From Fibrobacter sp. (lineage in GTDB: Bacteria > Fibrobacterota > Fibrobacteria > Fibrobacterales > Fibrobacteraceae): a stretch of 6,956 nt of DNA. The stretch lies in contig DUVD01000123.1 of the NCBI GenBank assembly GCA_012841225.1, positions 1 through 6,956 on the forward strand, given 5' to 3'. The first letter of the stretch is position 1. Every line of letters begins with the position of its first letter. A program made the position numbers and the translations under genes. Positions 1 to 5,550 of the stretch are shown in pieces. Below the pieces are notes generated by a model, which saw only the letters and a list, made by a program, of their open reading frames with translations, was not told the DNA's origin and made no database searches.

Positions 1-803
1 GTTTTAGACTGTCCATCTGGCGTCGATAAAACTACAGACTTAGCGCGCACCATATCGTAAATACCATCGTTTTTAATATCCGCCGAAGTCGCTCCTTCAG
101 AAAACTCAATTTCAGAAACAACCACCGCCGTCAAGTCTGTTAAAAAGGCCAAGTTATCGGCAATTATGCGCCCCGCCTCGTGATCGATTTGAGCCGATTG
201 TCCACCAAGTCGAATCGCTTTAATTTGAGGCACAGGGTAACTGCTTGGGGCTAATGAAGACGAACTCGAAGCAGAAGAGGATGAAACAAACGAGGAGGAA
301 GAAATAGAAGAAGAGGACGACGATGTTGTTATTGATGATGATGAAGAATTTGGTGTCAAATCACCTTCAACTTCCACTTTCACAGTCCATATTGTTTTAA
401 GGCCACTTTCAGAAACCACCACTAAGTAAAATTCTCGACTTTCTGGCAAACGAATTTTAGAGCCTTCTTTCAAAGCTGTTTTTTCTAAATCAACTTCAGA
501 AGCAAGACTATCCATTCCTAAGGAACTCTGGGGCACCTCAAGCACCTTGCTCTTAACTAAATACAATTTGGAAAAAGAACTCATTTCTAAAGACTCTATA
601 ACCAATGAATCATCTTTTATATCAGATGGAAAAGAAACCTTCAATAGTTTTTCAGAAAAAGAAATCGACGTAGAGCCAGTCTGTCCTTCAAAAGAAAGAT
701 AATCCAGGTTGCGGTAGTCCGATTTATCGAACTCATCAAAATCCACAGAACAGCTTATAAAAAGCATTGGGATTGACAAAATTAAAAATAATAACTGGCG
801 CAT
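1..803 (-). CDS. Lipoprotein with duplicated Ig-like segments and poly-serine linker (3' end cut off by window edge)
   Basis: An open frame runs from the ATG at 803 to the left edge with no stop: 267 complete codons, C-terminus missing. AGAGG six bases upstream supports the start. Residues 1-18 form a lipoprotein signal ending LFISC, with Cys18 the predicted lipidated residue; serine at +2 suits an outer-membrane destination. Residues ~34-148 form a beta-rich segment ending in a GLKTIWTVKVEVEG-like strand. Residues 153-183 are almost all serine. From ~191 a second segment follows the same plan (a GGQ turn near the start, then VVLSTPDGQSK), so the two look like repeats. The layout recalls the DUF5018-like domains that precede PCMD (putative carbohydrate metabolism) domains in Bacteroidota and Fibrobacterota lipoproteins. 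That C-terminal domain would lie outside the window, so its presence is a guess. The gene lies 63 bases downstream of the beta-barrel gene on the same strand. Function is unknown; a surface carbohydrate-related role is possible. Confidence 0.85.
   Translation of the reverse strand, partial: MRQLLFLILSIPMLFISCSVDFDEFDKSDYRNLDYLSFEGQTGSTSISFSEKLLKVSFPSDIKDDSLVIESLEMSSFSKLYLVKSKVLEVPQSSLGMDSLASEVDLEKTALKEGSKIRLPESREFYLVVVSESGLKTIWTVKVEVEGDLTPNSSSSSITTSSSSSSISSSSFVSSSSASSSSSLAPSSYPVPQIKAIRLGGQSAQIDHEAGRIIADNLAFLTDLTAVVVSEIEFSEGATSADIKNDGIYDMVRAKSVVLSTPDGQSK
255..347 (-). repeat. Poly-serine linker coding tract
   Basis: This stretch encodes residues 153-183 of the lipoprotein, where 25 of 31 residues are serine, broken by I, T, F, V and A. 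The codons are a mixture of TCA, TCG, TCC, TCT and AGT with only short runs of one triplet, for example four TCA and three TCT. Serine-rich linkers join domains in many secreted Fibrobacter proteins. Here the tract separates the two beta-rich segments and is probably a flexible spacer. It is low-complexity DNA but not a clean tandem repeat. Confidence 0.85.
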
Positions 804-809
804 AAACAA

Positions 810-814
810 CCTCT
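810..814 (-). promoter_or_regulatory. Ribosome binding site of the lipoprotein gene
   Basis: AGAGG lies six bases before the ATG at 803. It shows that this organism uses Shine-Dalgarno pairing for at least some genes and fixes the start of a frame whose C-terminus is cut off. Confidence 0.6.
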
Positions 815-866
815 TTATTAATTCAAACAAACAAATATTAATACGACGAAGGAGTGCAAAACCTAA

Positions 867-1604
867 TTAGAAAAAATAAACTAATGAAAAATTTAACGCC
901 AAGAGATTTACTTTAAAGTTGATGATATTGTAATTCAACTTGCTCTCTTTCACATTATTTTCATTTTTTTTAGAAAGGGTCGAGCTTAAACCAAGCAAGC
1001 TAATAGAGGTTTCAAAAGCCAAGCCTTCTACCATAAAAATCGTCACTCCCGGACGAAGTCCTAACTCAAAAGTTAAAGCGTTCATCAAAACTTTATCCAT
1101 GTTTTCACCATCGTCGGTCTGAGAAACACCAGAAGAATACTCTACAGTAAAACCGGTTTCATTAAAAAAATAGAGGTTTCGATTATCAAATAATTTAAGG
1201 TAGTTTCTTAAAAAAGGCTGAAGAAAAAAACCATGATTCAAATACTTGCGCCGTTGTGAAACGTCAATGATGTCTTCAAGAAGAGCAAAATCAATATCTA
1301 GACTAGTGCGATTATAACCGCCCCTTAAGCCAATCGCTAGCGCCTCTTTCAAAAAATACCCGCCAAATGCTTCAATTGAAAAGGTATAGCCGTCCATATC
1401 GTAAATATCACCAATCATTATATTCAAATTAGAGGTTTCCGCTTGCAAAAGAGAAACCGTCGACCCTCCCATAATATGCTTTTTAGCGATAAACTCTGTA
1501 GAGTCAATTTTATAAGCCGAGGATAGCAAACCCGTTTTTGGCTTTTCAGCTGCGTACGCTAAAAAGGCAAAAGCGAGAGCAAATAACAAGACGCTTTTTT
1601 TCAT
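867..1604 (-). CDS. Predicted outer-membrane beta-barrel protein
   Basis: The product is 245 residues. Residues 1-18 are a Sec signal peptide (MKK, hydrophobic core, AYA before the predicted cut at 18/19). The mature part shows alternating polar/hydrophobic strands typical of a small porin-like barrel: AFGGYFLKEALAIGLRGGYN near 79-98, FFLQPFLRNYLKLF near 126-139, a strand pair near 177-208, and a final strand ending in two phenylalanines, as expected of a beta-signal read by the BAM machinery. The GYF...LAIGLRGGY pattern is common in small beta-barrel families such as the PF13505-type proteins. I assign no specific family or substrate. The next gene on the strand is the lipoprotein 63 bases away with no terminator between them, so the two probably form an operon and may interact in the outer membrane. 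No Shine-Dalgarno sequence precedes the ATG; the leader is A+T-rich. Confidence 0.8.
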   Translation of the reverse strand: MKKSVLLFALAFAFLAYAAEKPKTGLLSSAYKIDSTEFIAKKHIMGGSTVSLLQAETSNLNIMIGDIYDMDGYTFSIEAFGGYFLKEALAIGLRGGYNRTSLDIDFALLEDIIDVSQRRKYLNHGFFLQPFLRNYLKLFDNRNLYFFNETGFTVEYSSGVSQTDDGENMDKVLMNALTFELGLRPGVTIFMVEGLAFETSISLLGLSSTLSKKNENNVKESKLNYNIINFKVNLLALNFSLVYFF

Positions 1605-1670
1605 ATTGATAATTTAAAAATATATTTTCATTTAGGCTTGCTTTTCAGACAAAAGAAGAGCGTTGTTAGA

Positions 1671-1685
1671 TAAAAGGACCTTTTA
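1671..1685. promoter_or_regulatory. Perfect 15-base inverted repeat, possible operator
   Basis: TAAAAGGACCTTTTA is symmetric around the central A at 1678. It lies in the divergent region, 67 bases upstream of the beta-barrel start (minus strand) and 102 upstream of the YeiH-family start. With arms meeting at one base it cannot fold as a normal hairpin, so a dimeric DNA-binding protein site is a better reading. No matching regulator gene is in the window. Confidence 0.3.
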
Positions 1686-1712
1686 AAAAGATGGGTTGAT
1701 AAAAACTAACCC

Positions 1713-1741
1713 TTACCAAAAAATTTTGATTCAGTTATAAA
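1713..1741 (+). promoter_or_regulatory. Candidate sigma-70-type promoter for the YeiH-family gene
   Basis: TTACCA (1713-1718) and TATAAA (1736-1741) are 17 bases apart, matching the -35 consensus at four of six positions and the -10 at five of six. Transcription would begin near 1748, about 40 bases before the ATG at 1787. The region is very A+T-rich, so a chance match is possible. Confidence 0.3.
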
Positions 1742-1786
1742 AAACTATTTTTCACTGAACATAACTCTGTTTACTAAATTTTATTG

Positions 1787-2713
1787 ATGCCTATTCTAAC
1801 TCGGTTTATTTTTATTTTTTTAGCTGCGTTTTGCCTAACACCTTGGGCTTCACCTCCTCTTGCACTTTTTATGGGAATTGCCGCTGCATTCACCATAAAA
1901 AATCCTTATCCAAATCAAAGTCGCTCTATATCAAAAAAACTACTCCAGTTTAGTGTAGTTGGTCTTGGCTTTGGCATGAACCTACACTCTTCTCTTGAGG
2001 CCGGGAAAGAAGGAATGGTCTTCACCATCATCTCGGTTGTTGGCACTATGTGTTTGGGCATACTCCTTGGTAAATTACTAAAAGTAGAGTTTAACACCGC
2101 TTACTTGGTTTCTTCTGGCACGGCAATTTGCGGTGGCAGTGCTATAGCTGCTATCGCCCCTGTTACAGGCGCTAAAAGTCATCAAATCTCCGTGGCCATG
2201 GGCACTGTTTTTATTTTAAACGCTATTGCTCTTTTCATTTTTCCACCAATAGGTCATTTCTTTGGGTTAACGCAAGAGCAATTTGGGCTCTGGGCGGCTA
2301 TTGCTATTCATGACACCAGCTCGGTCGTTGGCGCTGCAGCAAATTATGGAGAAAAGGCACTCGAAATTGCAACCTTGGTTAAACTCACGCGCGCCCTTTG
2401 GATTATCCCTCTTGTTTTAATTTCAAGTCTGTTTTTTAAAGCAGAAAGCAAAAAAAAGTACGTCCCTTGGTTTATTCTCTTTTTTGTACTCGCCATGATA
2501 GCAAACACCTTTATTCCTATGCTCGCAGAAAGCGGGTTTTCGAGTTTCATGTCGCAGCTCGCAAGACGGGGTCTTACTTTAACACTCTTTTTAATTGGAG
2601 CAGGACTTTCGCGCGCCATGCTTAAAGAAGTTGGGTTCCACCCCATGTTTTTAGGCGTGGCACTTTGGGCTTTTATTGGAACAGGCTCGCTGTTTTTCAT
2701 TTTAAAGTTTTAA
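1787..2713 (+). CDS. YeiH-family membrane protein (putative sulfate exporter family)
   Basis: The 308-residue product is almost entirely hydrophobic, with about nine or ten membrane segments. Its landmarks are those of the Cons_hypoth698/YeiH family (PF03601, the putative sulfate exporter group): GTAICGGSAIAAIAPV at 111-126, AIHDTSSVVGAA at 173-184, and LVKLTRALWIIPLVL at 197-211. The protein sits in the inner membrane. Substrate in this family is poorly established; sulfate export is a family-level label, not something the sequence proves. At 308 residues it is slightly shorter than E. coli YeiH (about 350), mainly at the N-terminus. A TTG directly precedes the ATG; I chose the ATG. No Shine-Dalgarno sequence is evident. 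No LysR-type regulator, the usual partner of yeiH in enterobacteria, is adjacent. The gene is monocistronic and converges on pgk. Confidence 0.88.
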   Translation: MPILTRFIFIFLAAFCLTPWASPPLALFMGIAAAFTIKNPYPNQSRSISKKLLQFSVVGLGFGMNLHSSLEAGKEGMVFTIISVVGTMCLGILLGKLLKVEFNTAYLVSSGTAICGGSAIAAIAPVTGAKSHQISVAMGTVFILNAIALFIFPPIGHFFGLTQEQFGLWAAIAIHDTSSVVGAAANYGEKALEIATLVKLTRALWIIPLVLISSLFFKAESKKKYVPWFILFFVLAMIANTFIPMLAESGFSSFMSQLARRGLTLTLFLIGAGLSRAMLKEVGFHPMFLGVALWAFIGTGSLFFILKF

Positions 2714-2720
2714 ATTAAAA

Positions 2721-2746
2721 AGTCCCCGATTAACTAACCGGGGACT
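2721..2746 (-). terminator. Rho-independent terminator of pgk
   Basis: AGTCCCCG (2721-2728) pairs perfectly with CGGGGACT (2739-2746) around a 10-base loop. Read on the minus strand, the stem is followed by TTTTAATTT and begins 28 bases after the pgk stop, as expected for an intrinsic terminator. On the plus strand the stem starts eight bases after the stop of the YeiH-family gene but is followed by AGAAAAATG with no T run, so termination in that direction would be weaker. It is the only strong hairpin I find between genes here. Confidence 0.88.
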
Positions 2747-2774
2747 AGAAAAATGCAATTGCAACTATTAAAAA

Positions 2775-4019
2775 TTACTTTTCAGTAAGAACAGCAACGC
2801 CTGGCAACACCTTGCCCTCTAAGAGTTCAAGAGAAGCGCCGCCACCAGTAGAGGTGTGGGTCACTTTTTTATCTGCACCATATTTTTTTGCTGCTGTAGC
2901 GGTATCGCCACCACCAATAACAGTAATCGCGCCCGAAGCAGTCACTTCGACGATGGCTTCTGCCATTGCCTTTGTACCGGCCTCAAAAGCGGGAAATTCA
3001 AACACGCCTGCAGGACCATTCCAGATAATGGTTTTGGCACGCTTAATAGCTGCGGTAAAGAGCTTTGTCGATTCAGGACCAACATCTAGCCCCATCCAGC
3101 CTTCTGGAATACCTTCAGCATCGGTGCAGGCTTTAGTTTGAGCGTCCGCAGCAAACTTATCCGCGGCAATATAATCCACTGGTAATATAATTTTCTTCCC
3201 TTTTTCAGCGGCCTTTTTCATAAGATCAGGAACGATTTTGGCGCCTTCTTCATCAAATAAAGAATTACCAATAGCAACGTTGTCTATCACTTTCTTAAAA
3301 GTGAAAGCCATACCACCGCCAATGATGATTTCATCGGCATTATCGAGCAAATTATTGATCAATTGGATCTTATCTGCGACTTTGGCACCACCAAGAATAG
3401 CGAGAAATGGACGAGGAGGGTTGTTTAAAACCTGGTCAAAAGCCTTCAATTCTTTATTCATTAAAAAGCCAGCCGCACGCTGAGGCAATTGAACGCCTGT
3501 CATCGAAGAATGATCACGGTGAGCTGTGCCAAAAGCATCATTAACATAAACGTCGGCTAAATTCGTTAAAGAAGCGCGAAATGCTTGCACTTTTTCTTTA
3601 TCGGCTTTAATCTTATTGCCTTCGGCGTCCTTAGCTTTTCCTTCTTCTTCAATGTGAAAACGTAGGTTTTCAAGAAGAATAATGTCACCTGGTTTAGCAG
3701 CGGCGCAAGCGGCTTCTACTTCTGATCCAACACAATCGGAGAGAAATTTAACCGGTAAACCAATCAATTCCTGGAGTTTTATAGCTACTGGAGCCAGTGA
3801 AAACTTAGGCACAACCTGCCCGTTAGGTCTTCCAAGGTGGCTTGCTAAAACAACAGAGGCACCTTGATCCAAGACATATTTAATAGTAGGAAGAGCTGCT
3901 TCAATACGCTTTGTGTTGGTTATTTCGCCCGTTACCTTGTCTTGTGGAACATTAAAATCGACTCGAATAAAAACGCGTTTACCCTTAAGATCGAGATCTT
4001 CAATAGAAAGCTTAGCCAT
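2775..4019 (-). CDS. pgk: Phosphoglycerate kinase, long eukaryote-like form
   Basis: The enzyme interconverts 1,3-bisphosphoglycerate plus ADP with 3-phosphoglycerate plus ATP in cytosolic glycolysis and gluconeogenesis. The 414-residue product is full length. N-domain substrate-binding motifs: RVDFNVP at 19-25, Arg38, SHLGRPNG at 60-67, ENLRFH at 117-122, and YVNDAFGTAHRDH at 158-170. C-domain nucleotide site: GGAKVADK at 210-217, GGGMAFTF at 234-241, GPEST at 314-318, WNGPAGVFE at 333-341, GGGDTATA at 369-376. The last helix region has TGGGASLELLEGKVLPGV. The segment EEEGKAKDAEGNKIKA (124-139) and the overall length resemble animal and fungal PGKs more than the roughly 390-residue form of many bacteria. 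AAAGGT lies nine bases before the ATG. The gene is monocistronic with its own terminator; the flanking genes are unrelated. Identity is certain; ancestry is inferred. Confidence 0.98.
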   Translation of the reverse strand: MAKLSIEDLDLKGKRVFIRVDFNVPQDKVTGEITNTKRIEAALPTIKYVLDQGASVVLASHLGRPNGQVVPKFSLAPVAIKLQELIGLPVKFLSDCVGSEVEAACAAAKPGDIILLENLRFHIEEEGKAKDAEGNKIKADKEKVQAFRASLTNLADVYVNDAFGTAHRDHSSMTGVQLPQRAAGFLMNKELKAFDQVLNNPPRPFLAILGGAKVADKIQLINNLLDNADEIIIGGGMAFTFKKVIDNVAIGNSLFDEEGAKIVPDLMKKAAEKGKKIILPVDYIAADKFAADAQTKACTDAEGIPEGWMGLDVGPESTKLFTAAIKRAKTIIWNGPAGVFEFPAFEAGTKAMAEAIVEVTASGAITVIGGGDTATAAKKYGADKKVTHTSTGGGASLELLEGKVLPGVAVLTEK

Positions 4020-4028
4020 TTTGTTTAT

Positions 4029-4034
4029 ACCTTT
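4029..4034 (-). promoter_or_regulatory. pgk: Ribosome binding site of pgk
   Basis: AAAGGT lies nine bases before the ATG at 4019, a usable Shine-Dalgarno sequence at the long end of normal spacing. The 164-base divergent region beyond it (4020-4183) is very A+T-rich and must hold the promoters of both pgk and the plus-strand gene. I found no convincing -35/-10 pair for pgk in it. Confidence 0.5.
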
Positions 4035-4135
4035 GATTAAAGTGAAACTGAAAGAGCTTAATTTAGAATAAACGTCTTTTATTAAAGTATTTTTAAAAAA
4101 TTAATGGCCAAAAACAATGTTTTTTAATTAAATTA

Positions 4136-4166
4136 TTTACAAACGAAATTTAAACAGTTCTAATAC
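4136..4166 (+). promoter_or_regulatory. Weak candidate promoter for the 4184 gene
   Basis: TTTACA (4136-4141) matches the -35 consensus at five of six positions, and TAATAC (4161-4166) serves as a partial -10. The spacer is 19 bases, longer than ideal. The implied leader would be only about 11 bases, leaving just enough room for the AGGG at 4177-4180. Chance is a fair explanation in this A+T-rich region. Confidence 0.22.
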
Positions 4167-4183
4167 TGGACTCAGCAGGGAAA

Positions 4184-4930
4184 ATGAAAAACGAAAAATT
4201 ATTCTTACTTCTAGCTTTTTTCTTTTTTTCTTGGGGATGGAGCGGTTTACTTAGTCAAGATTCTTTTTACTATGCTCCTTCTCAAACAAATGCACCAGAC
4301 ACTATTTATGTAATCGAGCCAGAAGTACCAACCTACCCTCAAAACAGCATCGCATACCCTAACGAAGCTAAAAACGAATGGCTCATCTATGTGCACCCAA
4401 CATCACTTATTTACAGCGTTTTAAACAAAAGCTTTTTAGGTTACGTCACTCTAGAAAAGGAACTATCAGAAAAATTTACTTTACTCATTCTACCTAGTTT
4501 TGTCTCTCACGAAATAGAAATTGCAAATTCTTATGATTATTTTTATGACCGCTATGATCCTTATAAATACTCTTTTAGCTTTAAAATAAACCAACTTAAA
4601 GTGGGCTCAGGCTTTAGAATGTACACTAAAAAGAATAAAAAAGGATTTTATCTCCAACTAGACGCCGACGTTTTTATTGGTAGAACAAAATCACTTGACA
4701 GTAATAGCACACAAAAAAATCAAACTTATTACGGTGCTTCTATAACAAGTAGCATGGGAGTTGCTTTTAAATATAAATCTTTTGTTTGGTTTATCGATAC
4801 GGGCCTTGCCCTTCAAACATCTACTCTAAACCGTCAAAACTACGACAATTTTGAACAATTAATGATATTAAATATCGAACCAGGTTTCACTTCAAAACTG
4901 AACCTAGCCATAGGTTTTTACCTAAATTAG
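4184..4930 (+). CDS. Predicted exported beta-barrel protein, family unknown
   Basis: The product is 248 residues. It opens with a Sec signal peptide: MKNEK, a core rich in leucine and phenylalanine, and a likely cut near residues 24-25 (GLLS before QDS). A proline- and threonine-rich stretch (~30-58, with DTIYVIEPEVP) leads to a region of amphipathic strands from ~65 to the end: NEWLIYVHPTSLIYSVL, a possible first strand pair, a tyrosine-rich loop (~116-129), LKVGSGFRMY, KGFYLQLDADVFIG, and the closing LNLAIGFYLN. This looks like a small outer-membrane barrel, perhaps distantly like DUF3575-type proteins, but I cannot place it. AGGG lies three bases before the ATG. It stands alone on the plus strand; its stop overlaps the hemD stop by four bases tail to tail, with no terminator hairpin visible. 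It is not obviously similar to the other barrel gene here. Confidence 0.75.
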   Translation: MKNEKLFLLLAFFFFSWGWSGLLSQDSFYYAPSQTNAPDTIYVIEPEVPTYPQNSIAYPNEAKNEWLIYVHPTSLIYSVLNKSFLGYVTLEKELSEKFTLLILPSFVSHEIEIANSYDYFYDRYDPYKYSFSFKINQLKVGSGFRMYTKKNKKGFYLQLDADVFIGRTKSLDSNSTQKNQTYYGASITSSMGVAFKYKSFVWFIDTGLALQTSTLNRQNYDNFEQLMILNIEPGFTSKLNLAIGFYLN

Positions 4931-5550
4931 TCTATGTTTAGAACCTTCTTTTTTTGTTCTGCGCTTTTGCCAAAGCATTGGACTATATCCCCTTCTGTAA
5001 TCAACGACGCTAATGAATCTAAAGCGCGCCCTGAGTAAAAAAGCCAAGTTTTAGCCTTTGGTAAGGTGTTTTTAAGCAAAGGGTCATATTTTTTAAAAAT
5101 ACTGCGGTACACCGGAAAATGGTGTACCTTCACTTGAAACTCGGCAGCGATTTCACTTAAATCAACGGCGGTCTCTTCGGCAGAAATCCAAGCCAATACA
5201 GAAGCGGGTAACTTTCCATTATAACAATCTCGAAGCGAATTTAAAAAGAAAAAAGCCCCTTCCCCGCCACCGACTTCTGAGACCTTCAAATTAAAACTTT
5301 GCAATGCCGCGGCAGTCGTTTTGCCAACTGTCCAGATAGAGCCGCTAAACCCTTTTAATTCAGATCCAACCAATCGGGCTGCTCTAGGGCTCGCCAAAAA
5401 AACAACGTCAACACCATTCAAGTCGAGATTCGTTTTAAGGGGAATCATTTCTAAAGCAGGCAAATGTAATACTTCAAAACCGCAAGAACGCTGTTCTTTG
5501 ATCCAATCCATAGGTGGCGCATCCATGCGCGTATCGATAAGTAAAGTCAA
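4927..5550 (-). CDS. hemD: Uroporphyrinogen-III synthase, short form, TTG start
   Basis: HemD closes hydroxymethylbilane with inversion of ring D to give uroporphyrinogen III, the branch point to heme, siroheme and cobalamin. HemD proteins are poorly conserved, and position directly after hemC is half of the case. The rest is the two-lobe pattern: VVFLASPRAARL at 49-60, WTVGKTTAAAL at 73-83, FPVYRS at 145-150, LFYSGRALDSL at 170-180, CFGKSAEQ at 192-199. I chose the TTG at 5550, giving 207 residues, because GGGGAG lies four bases upstream and the TTG overlaps the hemC stop as TTGA. An upstream in-frame TTG at 5562 would add four residues but has no ribosome site; an ATG at 5526 would remove the first strand. 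At 207 residues it is shorter than the usual 240-260 and stops soon after CFGKSAEQ, so the last part of lobe 1 seems reduced. Its 3' end overlaps the converging barrel gene by four bases. Confidence 0.85.
   Translation of the reverse strand: MTLLIDTRMDAPPMDWIKEQRSCGFEVLHLPALEMIPLKTNLDLNGVDVVFLASPRAARLVGSELKGFSGSIWTVGKTTAAALQSFNLKVSEVGGGEGAFFFLNSLRDCYNGKLPASVLAWISAEETAVDLSEIAAEFQVKVHHFPVYRSIFKKYDPLLKNTLPKAKTWLFYSGRALDSLASLITEGDIVQCFGKSAEQKKKVLNID

Noticed and set aside
255..347. The serine tract as a CRISPR or tandem-repeat array
   Set aside because: There is no regular repeat unit or spacer; it is one continuous reading frame encoding serines with mixed codons.
940..1122. Small plus-strand ORF of 60 codons
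   Set aside because: It lies entirely antisense to the beta-barrel gene, which has a signal peptide and barrel strands. It has no ribosome site and no recognisable features.
1693..1712. GGGTT...AACCC inverted repeat as a terminator or riboswitch stem
   Set aside because: There are only five paired bases around a 10-base loop, no T run in either direction that fits a terminator, and no larger conserved fold around it.
2344..2700. Minus-strand ORF of 118 codons inside the YeiH-family gene
   Set aside because: It is antisense to clear family motifs, and its composition is what the complement of a membrane protein gene gives. It has no start context.
2754..2763. Palindrome TGCAATTGCA between the terminator and pgk
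   Set aside because: It is ten bases of A+T-rich palindrome in the 3' untranslated part of pgk, far from any start. It is too short and misplaced to call a site.
2812..3867. Several plus-strand ORFs across pgk
   Set aside because: All are shadows of the strongly conserved pgk frame and resemble no known protein.
4940..4960. AGAAC...GTTCT hairpin as a terminator for the 4184 gene
   Set aside because: It is a five-base stem with an 11-base loop containing the T run rather than being followed by it, and it lies inside hemD coding sequence.
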